Below, in pieces: positions 45,804 through 62,516 of a stretch of 64,000 nucleotides of DNA. The notes under the pieces were generated by a model. That model did not search any database. It saw nothing but the letters and a program-made list of their open reading frames with translations, and was not told where the DNA came from. The stretch's first letter is position 1, and each line of letters begins with the position of its first letter. Origin of the DNA: CAVZCC01 sp963773765 (GTDB taxonomy: Bacteria > Actinomycetota > Acidimicrobiia > Acidimicrobiales > Microtrichaceae); contig CAVZCC010000005.1 in NCBI GenBank assembly GCA_963773765.1, forward strand, positions 434,001 to 498,000, read 5' to 3'. A program made the translations under genes and the position numbers.

Positions 45804-47901
45804 CTACTGCCCGGTGACCCGGGCGATGATCTCTTCCTGCACGTTCCGGGGGGTGGGCTGGTAGCTGTGGAACTGCATGGTGTACGTGGCCCGACCCTGG
45901 GTCTTGGACCGCAGGTCGGTCGAGTAGCCGAACATCTCCGACAGCGGGACCTCGGCGGAGACGATCTGGTTGTTGCCCCGCTGCTCCATCTTGCCGACCT
46001 TGCCGCGGCGGGAGTTCAGGTCCCCGATCACGTCGCCCATGTAGTCCTCGGGCGTGACGACCTCCACGCCCATGATGGGCTCCAGCAGGATGGGTGACGC
46101 CTTGCGGGCCGCCTCCTTGAACCCCATGGTGCCGGCGATCTTGAACGCCATCTCGGAGGAGTCGACGTCGTGGTAGTCGCCGTCCTCGAGGGACACGTGG
46201 ATGTCCACCATGGGGAAGCCGGCCAGGATGCCCGTGGTCATGGCCTCCTTGATGCCGTGCCCCACGGAGGGGATGTACTCCTTGGGGATGCGACCGCCGC
46301 TGATCTTGTCGCTGAACTCGTAGCCGCCACCGGGCCCGGAGGGCTCGAGCGTCAGGACGATCTTGGCGTACTGGCCGGTGCCGCCGGTCTGCTTCTTGTG
46401 GAGGTAGGTGTAGCCCTCCACCGGATTGGTGATGGTCTCGCGGTAGGCCACCTGCGGCTTGCCGACGTTGGCCTCCACGTTGAACTCCCGCATCATGCGG
46501 TCGACCAGCACCTCCAGGTGCAGCTCGCCCATGCCGGAGATGATGGTCTGGGCCGTCTCCTCGTCGGTGCGGACCTGGAAGGTGGGGTCCTCCTCCGACA
46601 GCGCGAACAGGGCCTTGGACATCTTGTCCTGGTCGGCCTTGGTCTTGGGCTCCACGGCCACGTGGATCACCGGGTCCGGGAAGTCCAGGGTCTCCAGCAC
46701 GATGATGTTGGCCGGATCGCAGAGGGTGTCGCCGGTGCGGGTGTTCTTGATGCCGATGCCGGCCACGATGTCGCCGGCGTAGACGGCGTCCTGCTCGATC
46801 TGGTCGTTGGCGTGCATCTCCAGCAGCCGGCCGACGCGCTCCTTGTCACCGGAGCGGGTGTTGTAGACGGTGCCGCCCTTCTCCAGCTTGCCGGAGTACA
46901 CCCGGAAGTAGATGAGCTTGCCCACGTGGGGGGCGGTCATGATCTTGAACGCCAGTGCCGCGAACGGCTCGTCGGTGCTCGGCTTGCGGCTGACGGGCTC
47001 GCCCTTGCGGTCGACGCCTTCCACCGGGGGCAGCTCGTCCGGGGACGGCATGTACCAGCAGACGGCGTCCAGGAGGGGCTGCACGCCCTTGTTCTTGAAG
47101 GCGGTGCCGTTCAGCACGGGCACCACGCCGTGGTTGATGGTGGCGTCGCGGAGGGCGGCCCGGATGAGCTCCGGGGAGAGGTCCTCGCCGTCCAGGTACT
47201 TCTCCATGACCTCGTCGTTGGTCTCCGAGATCACGTCGATGAGCTGCTGGCGGTAGTCGTCGGCCTGCTCCTGGAGGTGCTCGGGGATGTCCACGACGTC
47301 CCAGGAGGCGCCCAGCTCCTCACCGTTCCAGATCCAGGCCTTCATCGTGACCAGGTCGACGATGCCCTCGTACGCGGCCTCGGCGCCGATGGGCAGCTGG
47401 ATGACGGCGACCTTGGCGTTGAGGCGGTCCTTGATGGACTCCAGAGCGGCGAAGAAGTCGGCGCCCATGCGGTCCATCTTGTTGACGAAGCACATGCGGG
47501 GGACCTGGTACTTGTCCGCCTGGCGCCACACCGTCTCGGTCTGGGGCTCCACGCCGGCCACGCCGTCGAACACCGCGACGGCGCCGTCGAGCACGCGGCA
47601 GGGAGCGCTCCACCTCGACGGTGAAGTCGACGTGGCCCGGGGTGTCGATGATCTGGATGCGGTGGTCGACCCCGTCCACGGTGTCGGTCCAGTGGCACGT
47701 GGTGGCGGCGGAGGTGATGGTGATGCCCCGCTCCTGCTCCTGGGCCATCCAGTCCATGGTGGCCGCGCCCTCGTGGACCTCACCGATCTTGTAGGTCTTG
47801 CCGGTGTAGTACAGGATCCGCTCGGTGGTGGTGGTCTTGCCGGCATCGATGTGGGCCATGATGCCGATGTTGCGGGTCCGGTCCAGTGGGAACTGCGCCA
47901 T
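45804..47901 (-). CDS. fusA: elongation factor G, one frameshift as read
   Basis: Translocase GTPase of about 699 aa. IGIMAHIDAGKTTTTERILY, IDTPGHVDFTVEVERSL, CFVNKMDRMGADFF and the later domains with GYTYLHKKQTGGTGQYAKIV are present. The frame breaks near 47597: one extra C turns RSLRVLDGAVAVF into RSLPRARRR. Either side is perfectly conserved, so this essential gene is surely intact in the organism. Third gene of the str operon. Confidence 0.95.
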
Positions 47902-47960
47902 TGCTCGTCTTTTCCAGGGTTCGGGGGGTGGGTGTGCTCAGCGGGCGGGGAGCGGGTTGC

Positions 47961-48431
47961 TCACCAGCGGTAGTGGGCGAAGGCCTTGTTGGACTCCGCC
48001 ATCTTGTGCAGGTCTTCCTTGCGCTTCATGGAGGCGCCGACGCCGTTGCTGGCGTCCAGCAACTCGTTGGCCAGGCGCTCGGCCATGGTCCGCTCCCGGC
48101 GCTGACGGCTGTAGCCGACGACCCAGCGGATGGCCAGGGTGTTGGCCCGTCGGGGACGGACCTCCACCGGCACCTGGTAGGTGGCACCACCGACGCGGCG
48201 GCTGCGCACCTCGAGCTGGGGCTTGATGTTGTCGATCGCACGCTTGAGGGTGACCACGGGGTCGCCGCCGGTCTTCTCCTCGATGGTGGTCATGGCGTCG
48301 TAGACGATCTTCTCCGCGGTGGACCGCTTGCCGCGCTGCAGGATCTTGTTGACGATCTGGGTGACGAGGACCGACCGGTAGATCGGGTCGGGCTGGAGCT
48401 CGCGGCGGGGTGCGGGACCCTTGCGGGGCAT
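47961..48431 (-). CDS. rpsG: 30S ribosomal protein S7
   Basis: 156 aa. DPIYRSVLVTQIVNKILQRG, VGGATYQVPVEVRPRRANTL and RKEDLHKMAESNKAFAHYRW are diagnostic. Lies one base after rpsL. Confidence 0.98.
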   Translation of the reverse strand: MPRKGPAPRRELQPDPIYRSVLVTQIVNKILQRGKRSTAEKIVYDAMTTIEEKTGGDPVVTLKRAIDNIKPQLEVRSRRVGGATYQVPVEVRPRRANTLAIRWVVGYSRQRRERTMAERLANELLDASNGVGASMKRKEDLHKMAESNKAFAHYRW

Positions 48432-48432
48432 G

Positions 48433-48804
<372 letters not shown>

Positions 48805-48947
48805 GGTGAACCTCTTACTTCTGTGGCTTGGGCTGCTGCACTGGGCTTCTGGGCGTTCTCACGGTCCTGGGACACACGGACCCGGAGCCATCACGGCCGC
48901 TCGGAGGATGCCCGCGCAACACGGAGCGGGCCGAGGGCCGACGGGAC

Positions 48948-48977
48948 ATGCTACGGCCCGGTGGGCCGGGGCCGCAA
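48948..48977 (-). promoter_or_regulatory. candidate promoter of the str operon
   Basis: On the minus strand TTGCGG (48977-48972) and TAGCAT (48953-48948) are separated by 18 bases. This places the start of transcription about 135 bases upstream of rpsL, just past the rpoC terminator hairpin. Confidence 0.45.
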
Positions 48978-48996
48978 ACGCCCCCGGGAACGGGAC

Positions 48997-49021
48997 CGGG
49001 CGGGCCCGGTGGGCCCGCCCG
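48997..49021 (-). terminator. terminator hairpin after rpoC
   Basis: CGGGCGGGCCC (48997-49007) and GGGCCCGCCCG (49011-49021) make an 11-bp perfect stem with a three-base loop, 26 bases past the rpoC stop. It separates rpoBC from the str operon. Confidence 0.7.
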
Positions 49022-49046
49022 TGCTCCGTGATCGGGGTGGACGGGA

Positions 49047-53015
<3,969 letters not shown>

Positions 53016-53035
53016 GGGGGAAGTCGTTTCCTCTC

Positions 53036-56638
<3,603 letters not shown>

Positions 56639-56752
56639 GGAGCTACTCCCCGTGGGCGTAGGGCGGGCGGGCGATCACAACCGGACCCCGTGCGCGCGAC
56701 ATCTGAGGAGAAAACTCTTCGGGCATCGAACGGCAGGGCACGGCAACCGAGT

Positions 56753-56781
56753 AGAGTACGCGGTCCACCTGCCCGGGTCAA
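56753..56781 (-). promoter_or_regulatory. rpoB promoter P1 (proximal)
   Basis: Minus strand: TTGACC (56781-56776), 17-base spacer, TACTCT (56758-56753). Both boxes are good and the spacing ideal. Start of transcription would lie near 56746, about 108 bases upstream of rpoB. Confidence 0.75.
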
Positions 56782-56839
56782 GACACCAGTGGTCAGGCCC
56801 TCCCGGGCCTCACCCCGAGCGGCGCCCGATGGCTCCGGG

Positions 56840-56868
56840 GAGCGTACGAAGCCCACCCGCCCGGGTCA
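56840..56868 (-). promoter_or_regulatory. rpoB promoter P2 (distal), near-copy of P1
   Basis: Minus strand: TTGACC (56868-56863), 17-base spacer, TACGCT (56845-56840). From the -35 on, TTGACCCGGGCGGGTGG differs from P1 at one base in 17, so the pair looks like a duplicated promoter 87 bases apart. Confidence 0.7.
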
Positions 56869-56915
56869 AGGATCCCCGTCCCACGGCCCGAACGGGCGTT
56901 CGCCCCGGACGCGCA

Positions 56916-56959
56916 ACGGGAGCGCCCCGTGCCGCCCGCAGGCGGTGGGACGCTCCCGT
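56916..56959 (-). terminator. terminator or attenuator hairpin between rplL and rpoB
   Basis: ACGGGAGCG (56916-56924) pairs with CGCTCCCGT (56951-56959), with an inner CCGCC/GGCGG stem. It lies about 30 bases after the rplL stop and before both rpoB promoters. A partial terminator at this place is classical in bacteria, balancing L7/L12 and polymerase. The 350-base gap holds no gene. Confidence 0.6.
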
Positions 56960-56988
56960 GAGACGTGCGATCCCCGGTGGGGATCAGG

Positions 56989-57372
56989 TCACTTGACCTC
57001 GGCAGACCCGCCGGCGCCCTCGAGCGCCTCCTTGGCCTTGTCCGCCTCTTCCTTGGACACGCCCTCGAGGACGGCCTTGGGGGCCGACTCGACGAGGTCC
57101 TTGGCTTCCTTGAGGCCCAGGTTCGTGAGCCCACGAACCTCCTTGATGACCTGGATCTTCTTGTCACCGGCGTCGGTGAGGACCACGTCGAAGCTGGTCT
57201 TCTCCTCCTCGGCGGCACCGGCGTCGCCGCCGCCCGCGGGCGCTGCGGCCACGGCTGCGACCGGGGCGGCCGCCGTGACGCCGAAGCGCTCCTCGAAGTC
57301 CTTGAGGAGCTCGGAGAGCTCCAGGACCGTCATGCTGGAGATCGCGTCGAGGATCTCTTCCTTGGTCGCCAT
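56989..57372 (-). CDS. rplL: 50S ribosomal protein L7/L12
   Basis: 127 aa from ATG 57372. KEEILDAISSMTVLELSELL, the Ala/Gly hinge (APVAAVAAAPAGGGD), and the factor-binding domain with EKTSFDVVLTDAGDKKIQVI and LGLKEAKDLVESAPKAVLEG are all normal. Six bases after rplJ. Confidence 0.98.
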   Translation of the reverse strand: MATKEEILDAISSMTVLELSELLKDFEERFGVTAAAPVAAVAAAPAGGGDAGAAEEEKTSFDVVLTDAGDKKIQVIKEVRGLTNLGLKEAKDLVESAPKAVLEGVSKEEADKAKEALEGAGGSAEVK

Positions 57373-57377
57373 GTCTG

Positions 57378-58154
57378 TCACTCCTCTTCCTGTGCGGCGT
57401 CCTCGGCTGCGTCGGTCGCAGCCTCGGTCACCGGCTCCCCGGCGTCCTCCGCCGGGGTGTCGTCCGTCTCGGTCGCCCCGGCGGGTGCCGGGGCCTCTTC
57501 GGTGCTCTCTGGGGAGTCCGCAGTGCCTGCGGAGTCGGTGTCTGTCGGATCGTCCGCCGGGGTGGCCGCGGGTGCGGTCTCCGGGGCGGTCGGTTCGGCT
57601 GCGGGTGCGCCTGGTGCGCCGCCCTGCTCGATGAGGGCCTGCAGTGCGTAGGCCATCTTCTGGGGGACGGCCTGCAGCAGGCTGGCGAAGTTCCGCATGG
57701 GTGCGGCCATGCCGCCGGCGAGCCTCGCCAGCAGCTCCTCCCTGGGTGCGACCTCGGCGAGCTCGGCCACGGCCTTCTCGTCGAGGAGATGCGTTCCCAG
57801 GATGCCGCCCTTGAGGACCAACAACGGGTTGGCCTTCGAGAACGACTTGAGGGCCTTGGCCACCATGACGGCGTCGCCCGGCGTGCCGTCGGCCTTGGTG
57901 CCGACGAATGCCAGCGCCGTGGGGCCCGTGAGCTGATCGCCCAGCTCGAGGTCCAGGTCGGACGTGGCCCGGCGGACGAGGGTGTTCTTGTACACCTTGT
58001 ACTCACCACCCGCCGCGCTCAGCGATGAGCGCAGCTCCTGCAGGTCACGAACCGTCAGGCCTCGGTACTCGGTGAAGAGCACGGCGTCGGAATCCGCGAA
58101 CTTTCCGCGGACCTCGTCGACCACTGCAACCTTCTCCGGCCTCGGGTTCTCCAT
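57378..58154 (-). CDS. rplJ: 50S ribosomal protein L10 with acidic C-terminal tail
   Basis: Start ATG 58154 follows a perfect AAAGGAGG. Residues 1-175 are a normal L10: VAVVDEVRGKFADSDAVLFT, YRGLTVRDLQELRSSLSAAG and YKVYKNTLVRRA. From about residue 178 it continues for 80 residues of Ala, Pro, Thr, Glu and Asp to an EDAAQEEE end (258 aa in all). The tail follows the helix that binds L7/L12 dimers. Confidence 0.96.
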   Translation of the reverse strand: MENPRPEKVAVVDEVRGKFADSDAVLFTEYRGLTVRDLQELRSSLSAAGGEYKVYKNTLVRRATSDLDLELGDQLTGPTALAFVGTKADGTPGDAVMVAKALKSFSKANPLLVLKGGILGTHLLDEKAVAELAEVAPREELLARLAGGMAAPMRNFASLLQAVPQKMAYALQALIEQGGAPGAPAAEPTAPETAPAATPADDPTDTDSAGTADSPESTEEAPAPAGATETDDTPAEDAGEPVTEAATDAAEDAAQEEE

Positions 58155-58358
58155 ATGACACCTCCTTTCCATCTGTCCGGGAGGAACCGGCGCCCGCAGA
58201 GCGGACGCCTCCTCGACCGGGCACCGGAAGTCCGGGACGGTGTCAGGGTGGTCCACCTACCCAGGTGGGCCGGTGACCGGGCTGCGGTCGTGGGCCCGTT
58301 CTGCACCGTCCGGTGCGCCGTGGGGTCTTCGGCGAGTACTGAGATCCTCGGTTGTGAA
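58155..58358 (-). promoter_or_regulatory. candidate L10 leader (r-protein autoregulatory RNA)
   Basis: The 291 bases between rplA and rplJ carry no gene. The part next to rplJ can fold into several GC stems on the minus strand and contains GCCGAAGACC, a segment seen in L10 leaders of other actinobacteria, where L10 or the L10-L12 complex represses its own translation. The assignment rests on position and this motif only. Confidence 0.45.
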
Positions 58359-58399
58359 CGTTCCCCGGGAGGGGAACGAGCGCGTCCCCGGAGGGGACG
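58359..58399 (-). terminator. two adjacent hairpins between rplA and rplJ
   Basis: CGTTCCCC/GGGGAACG (58359-58366 with 58371-58378) and CGTCCCC/GGGGACG (58383-58389 with 58393-58399) are two similar stems four bases apart, 47 bases after the rplA stop. No T-run follows. They may terminate or attenuate the rplK-rplA message ahead of the L10 leader. Confidence 0.5.
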
Positions 58400-58445
58400 A
58401 CGTCAGGGTACCGACCCGGGACCGGCAGGGGCCAGCCCGATGGGG

Positions 58446-59141
58446 TCAGGCCTCGAGCTTGTGCACGTCCAGGTTGACGCCGGGGCCCATGGTGGACGCC
58501 AGGGTGGCCTTGCGGATGTAGCGCCCCTTCGACGAGGACGGCTTGGCCTTGTTCAGCTCGTCGATCACGGCGGTGAAGTTGGCCATCAGGGCATCGGCGC
58601 CGAAGCTGGCCTTGCCGATCACGACGTGCACGTTGGCATTGCGGTCGGTGCGGTACTCCACCTTGCCGCCCTTGAACTCGTCCACGGCCTTGGCCGGGTC
58701 GGGGGTGACGGTGCCGGTCTTGGGATTGGGCATGAGGCCACGGGGCCCGAGCACGCGGCCCAGGCGGCCGACCAGCGGCATGAGGTCCGGGGTGGCGATG
58801 GTGACGTCGAAGTCCAGCATGCCGCCCTCGATCTGGGCCGCCAGGTCCTCCGCGCCGACGAACTCGGCGCCGGCGGCCTCGGCCGCCGCTGCGGCGTCAC
58901 CCTGGGCGAACACCGCGACCCGGACGTCCTTGCCCGTGCCGGAGGGCAGGGCGACGGTGCCCCGGACCATCTGGTCGGCCTTGCGGGGATCCACGCCCAG
59001 GCGGACCACCGCCTCGACGGTCTCGTCGAAGTTGGCGGTGGCCAGGGTCTTGACGATCTCCACCGCTTCTTCGGCGGAGTGCTGGCGGTCCCGGTCGAAG
59101 CGCTTGGTCGCGTCGAGGTACCGCTTTCCGTGCTGTGCCAT
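58446..59141 (-). CDS. rplA: 50S ribosomal protein L1
   Basis: 231 aa. SSKGRYIRKATLASTMGPGV near the end, RVLGPRGLMPNPKTGTVTPD and RLGVDPRKADQMVRGTVALP are diagnostic. Forms the rplK-rplA pair. Confidence 0.98.
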   Translation of the reverse strand: MAQHGKRYLDATKRFDRDRQHSAEEAVEIVKTLATANFDETVEAVVRLGVDPRKADQMVRGTVALPSGTGKDVRVAVFAQGDAAAAAEAAGAEFVGAEDLAAQIEGGMLDFDVTIATPDLMPLVGRLGRVLGPRGLMPNPKTGTVTPDPAKAVDEFKGGKVEYRTDRNANVHVVIGKASFGADALMANFTAVIDELNKAKPSSSKGRYIRKATLASTMGPGVNLDVHKLEA

Positions 59142-59242
59142 GGTTCGAATCCTTCCGGATCTCCCTCAGGTGTGTCCCGGGTGCCCGGGCGAGGTCCTCC
59201 CGGGTGGGGTGGGGCGGGTGCGCCCCGACGGTGCCGACCCGC

Positions 59243-59671
59243 TCAGTCGAGGACCTGGATGCCCATGGAACGGGCGGTCCCGGCGATCTGGAGCTTGGCG
59301 GCGTCGATGTCGTCGGTGTTGAGGTCCGGCAGCTTGGTGCGGGCGATCTCGGTCACCTGGGCGTCGGTGATGCTGCCGACGTGGCCCCGGCCCGGGGTCT
59401 GGCTGGCCTTCTCCAGTCCGGCGGCCTCACGGATGAGCACCGGCGCCGGCGGCGTCTTGGTCACGAAGCTGAACGTGCGGTCCTCGAAGATGGAGATCTC
59501 CACGGGGATGATCGTCCCCCGCTGGCTCTCGGTGCGGGCGTTGTACTCCTTGCAGAAGTCCATGATCGCCACGCCGTGGGGGCCGAGCGCGGTGCCCACC
59601 GGGGGCGCGGGCGAGGCCTGGCCCGCGGGGATCTGGATCTTGACGATCGCGACGACCTTCTTCTTGGCCAT
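59243..59671 (-). CDS. rplK: 50S ribosomal protein L11
   Basis: 142 aa. KIQIPAGQASPAPPVGTALG with the two prolines of the thiostrepton-site domain, FCKEYNARTESQRGTIIPVE, and the rRNA-binding GHVGSITDAQVTEIARTKLP. Confidence 0.98.
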   Translation of the reverse strand: MAKKKVVAIVKIQIPAGQASPAPPVGTALGPHGVAIMDFCKEYNARTESQRGTIIPVEISIFEDRTFSFVTKTPPAPVLIREAAGLEKASQTPGRGHVGSITDAQVTEIARTKLPDLNTDDIDAAKLQIAGTARSMGIQVLD

Positions 59672-59812
59672 GACAGTTCACTTCCTCGGAATCGGTGGTC
59701 CGGTGCCCGGCGTCGGCTGGTGCGACGCGCGGAGGATCAGGGGGCCGGACCGGTCGACCATTGTGGTGCGCGTCCGGGTTCGGGGCAACCCGGGCCCCGG
59801 ACGGCGGCACGT

Positions 59813-60712
59813 CTAGAGCTTGGCGACCTGTGAGAACTCGAGCTCCACGGGGGTCTCCCGCCCGAAGATGTTGACCAGCACCTTGAGCTTGAGCTGGTCC
59901 TCGTTGATCTCCACGATCTCGCCGGAGAAGTCCGCGAACGGGCCTTCCTTGACCCGCACGGTCTCGTTGATCTCGTACTCCAGGCGGGGCCGGGTGCGCT
60001 TGGGGGCCTCTTCGGTCTCCAGCTTGACCTGCAGGAAGTTCTCCACGTCCTTGCGGGGCAGGGGCTGGGGCTTGTTGCCGGCCCCCACGAACCCGGTCAC
60101 GCCCGGCGTGTTGCGGATCACGTACCAGCTGTCGTCGTCCAGGCTGCAGCGGACCAGGAGGTAGCCGGGGAACATCTTCTTCTGGACCACCACCTTCTTG
60201 CCCTGCTTGAACTCCACGACGTCCTCCATGGGGATGACGACCTCGTGGATCTTGGACTCCATGTTCATGGAGTTCCGCCGGGCCTCGATGTTCTGGCGCA
60301 CCTTGTTCTCGTAGCCGGACTGCGTGTGCAGGACGTACCACTTGCCGGGGCGGTCGTAGGGGGACTCCACCGGCGCGGCGGGGACCTCCTCGAACTCCTC
60401 GAGCAGCTCCTCCTCGACGATCACGTCGCCGGGCTCGATGTCCTCCGCGTCGGCGAGGGCCGCGATGGCCTCGTCGGCCGGGTGGTCGGTGATGTCGTCC
60501 AGGGGCTCGGGACCGGCGGCGCCGGCGTCCTCGGCCGCCTCCACCGCCCCGGTCAGGGCCGCCCCGGTCAGGGCCTCGTCCACGGCGTCCTCCACCGCGT
60601 CGGTCATGCGGTCGGCGCCCTCGAGCTCGGCCTCCATCGCCGCGTCCACGCCCGTACCGGCCTCGTCGAGGCCGTCGGTGCGGGTGGCAGCGGTCTGGTC
60701 GTCGTCAGTCAT
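59813..60712 (-). CDS. nusG: transcription termination/antitermination factor NusG, acidic N-terminal extension
   Basis: The NGN domain starts at about residue 124 (KWYVLHTQSGYENKVRQNIE) with PGYLLVRCSLDDDSWYVIRN. The KOW domain near residue 255 reads VRVKEGPFADFSGEIVEINE. The 123 residues before them are almost all Asp, Glu, Ala, Thr and Gly. N-terminal extensions are known in actinobacterial NusG, but this is a long one (299 aa in all, against about 180 in Escherichia coli). Lies between secE and rplK. Confidence 0.96.
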   Translation of the reverse strand: MTDDDQTAATRTDGLDEAGTGVDAAMEAELEGADRMTDAVEDAVDEALTGAALTGAVEAAEDAGAAGPEPLDDITDHPADEAIAALADAEDIEPGDVIVEEELLEEFEEVPAAPVESPYDRPGKWYVLHTQSGYENKVRQNIEARRNSMNMESKIHEVVIPMEDVVEFKQGKKVVVQKKMFPGYLLVRCSLDDDSWYVIRNTPGVTGFVGAGNKPQPLPRKDVENFLQVKLETEEAPKRTRPRLEYEINETVRVKEGPFADFSGEIVEINEDQLKLKVLVNIFGRETPVELEFSQVAKL

Positions 60713-60735
60713 TGATCACTTTCCTCCGCGCGGGC

Positions 60736-61095
60736 TCAGAACAGCGTCGCGTCGGTCAGGCGGGCGGCAGTGCCTGCCGCATTGGTGGTGGACCCCGGGT
60801 CCAGGAGCTGCCGGAAGAACTCGCCGAAGGCGAGGTCCACGACGAAGACGAACGCAGTGAAGAGCACCAACGCGATCAGGACGATCGTGGAGTAGCGGAT
60901 GACCTCCTGCTTGGTCGGCCAGGAGACCTTCTTGAGCTCGGCCCGGACCTCCCGCACGAACTCCACCGGCCGGGTGCGCTCGGACTTGAGGCGCTGGGCC
61001 GGGGCCTTGCGGTCCCGCGTGGCGACCTGTGAACCGTCGGCGTTCACCTGCCCGGCCTTCTGCATGGCCCGCTTCTGTTCTCGGTTCATCGCCAT
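60736..61095 (-). CDS. secE: preprotein translocase subunit SecE
   Basis: 119 aa from ATG 61095, with AGAGGTG upstream. A cytosolic basic region leads to the family signature FVREVRAELKKVSWPTKQEV, then one membrane helix (STIVLIALVLFTAFVFVVDL). Co-transcribed with nusG as in most bacteria. The longer open frame to 61203 runs into tRNA-Trp and is rejected. Confidence 0.96.
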   Translation of the reverse strand: MAMNREQKRAMQKAGQVNADGSQVATRDRKAPAQRLKSERTRPVEFVREVRAELKKVSWPTKQEVIRYSTIVLIALVLFTAFVFVVDLAFGEFFRQLLDPGSTTNAAGTAARLTDATLF

Positions 61096-61176
61096 GCCGG
61101 CACCTCTCGCACCATCGTTTGCGTCTGGCAGATCCGTCTGGACACGTCCCGCTCCCGGGAACGGGGACGGAATGAG

Positions 61177-61250
61177 CAGGGCAGGGGGGACTCGAACCCC
61201 CAACCGCCGGTTTTGGAGACCGGTGCTCTAGCCAATTGAGCCACTGCCCT
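61177..61250 (-). tRNA. trnW: tRNA-Trp (anticodon CCA)
   Basis: Full cloverleaf on the minus strand: acceptor AGGGCAG/CTGCCCT, D stem GCTC/GAGC, anticodon stem CCGGT/ACCGG with loop CTCCAAA (anticodon CCA), T stem GGGGG/CCCCC with TTCGAGT, discriminator G. 74 bases, CCA not encoded. Sits just upstream of secE, the usual place. Confidence 0.97.
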
Positions 61251-61343
61251 GTGGGCGCTCCGGTGCACCGGCGGGGCCGGGGCGCGCAACGTCCGAGGGG
61301 CAGGTTAGACGCAGCGAACGCCGGGGGCTATCCGGGGACCCGC

Positions 61344-61709
61344 TCACCCGGCCAGGGCCGGGCGGTGCCGGCGCGAGCGGGAGGCGATCACGATGGCCCC
61401 CGCCGCCCCCGCCGCGGTGGCCGCGGCCAGGCCCCCGAGGTAGGCCACACGGTGGCGGTGCAGGAGCGAGCGCACGGCCCGCCGCTCCCCCGCCTCCTCC
61501 AGGGCGGCGAGCACGTCGGCCACCATCCCCGGTGCAGGCTCCAGGACCTCGTTCCGCAGCGACCGCAGGGTGCGCAGCACCCGCCGGTGCTGGACCAGCT
61601 CGGCCTGGCACCGCAGGCACCGCTCCACATGGGCCCGGGCGTCGGGCGGCAGCCGGACGGTCCCCTCGGCCACGTCGGCCAGCGAGGGCGCGACCTGGTC
61701 ACACCTCAC
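61344..61709 (-). CDS. putative anti-sigma factor with zinc-finger-like motif
   Basis: 121 aa from GTG 61709, overlapping the sigma gene by 11 bases. An N-terminal HVERCLRCQAEL (H-x3-C-x2-C) fits the zinc-associated anti-sigma domain. A hydrophobic segment near the end (LGGLAAATAAGAAGAIVIAS) suggests one membrane helix, followed by basic residues. Predicted to hold the ECF sigma factor at the membrane and release it on a signal. The signal is unknown. Confidence 0.75.
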   Translation of the reverse strand: MRCDQVAPSLADVAEGTVRLPPDARAHVERCLRCQAELVQHRRVLRTLRSLRNEVLEPAPGMVADVLAALEEAGERRAVRSLLHRHRVAYLGGLAAATAAGAAGAIVIASRSRRHRPALAG

Positions 61710-62400
61710 GGGAGCCCACCTCGTCCAGCTCCGGGAACAGCTCGCCACGGAGGCGGTGGCGGGCCCGGTGCAGGCGGACCTTGGCCGCGGTGACGCTGAT
61801 CCCCAGCTCCTCCGCGATCGCCTCGTGCGGGAGCTCGTAGACGTCCCGCAGCACCACCACGGCCCGCAGCTTGGACGGGAGGACCTCCAGAGCCGCCACC
61901 AGGCGGTCCCGCAGCTCGCCGGCGTCGGCCACCAGTGCCGGATCGGCGTCGTGGCGGAGGTCCACCACGTCGCCGGAGGGCGGCAGCTCGTCGTGGCGGT
62001 GCCGGCGCCGGCGCCCCAGGTGGGTGGAGGCCGTGTTGGCGGTGATCCGGTACATCCAGGTGGAGAACTGGGCGTCACCCCGGAACCGCTCCAGGCCGCG
62101 GTAGGCGCGGAGGTAGGCCTCCTGGGTCACGTCCCGTGCATCCTCGACGTTGCCGGTCAACCGGAGCGCCATGGTGTACGTCTCCCGGTAGGTGGCCTCC
62201 ACCAGGCGCTCGAACGCCCGGGAGTCGCCCTCCTGGGCGGCGGCCACGAGCCCCGACAGGTCATCGGGGCCCGGCAGGTGGGACCCGGACCGGGGCCCGG
62301 TGGTTACCAGGCGCACCGGGGTCGGTCCCGGTGCCGGTGGGGCACCGTCCCGGGCCGGGGACGCCAGCGTGCCGGCGTCGGGGAATGGGCGATCGGCCAC
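61699..62400 (-). CDS. ECF-type RNA polymerase sigma factor
   Basis: Region 2 is at about residues 60-125: DSRAFERLVEATYRETYTMA, DVTQEAYLRAYRGLERFRG and FSTWMYRITANTASTHLGRR. Region 4 follows at about 165-220: LEVLPSKLRAVVVLRDVYEL and HEAIAEELGISVTAAKVRLH. GTG 62400 gives 233 aa with a 50-residue Pro/Gly leader; a later start is possible. Paired with the anti-sigma gene by overlap. Confidence 0.9.
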   Translation of the reverse strand: MADRPFPDAGTLASPARDGAPPAPGPTPVRLVTTGPRSGSHLPGPDDLSGLVAAAQEGDSRAFERLVEATYRETYTMALRLTGNVEDARDVTQEAYLRAYRGLERFRGDAQFSTWMYRITANTASTHLGRRRRHRHDELPPSGDVVDLRHDADPALVADAGELRDRLVAALEVLPSKLRAVVVLRDVYELPHEAIAEELGISVTAAKVRLHRARHRLRGELFPELDEVGSREV

Positions 62401-62444
62401 CGCGCCACTGTAGGGCCCGGTGGAGCACGGACCCGGGACGCGCC

Positions 62445-62468
62445 ACGGGCGCCCCGAGGGGCGCCCGT
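62445..62468 (-). terminator. terminator hairpin after rpmG
   Basis: ACGGGCGCCC and GGGCGCCCGT form a 10-bp stem with a four-base loop, 49 bases past the rpmG stop and before the sigma gene. Confidence 0.65.
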
Positions 62469-62516
62469 TCGGGTCTGCCGGCGTGTCCGGTCCCGGGTCC
62501 CGGGACGGGACGTCGA

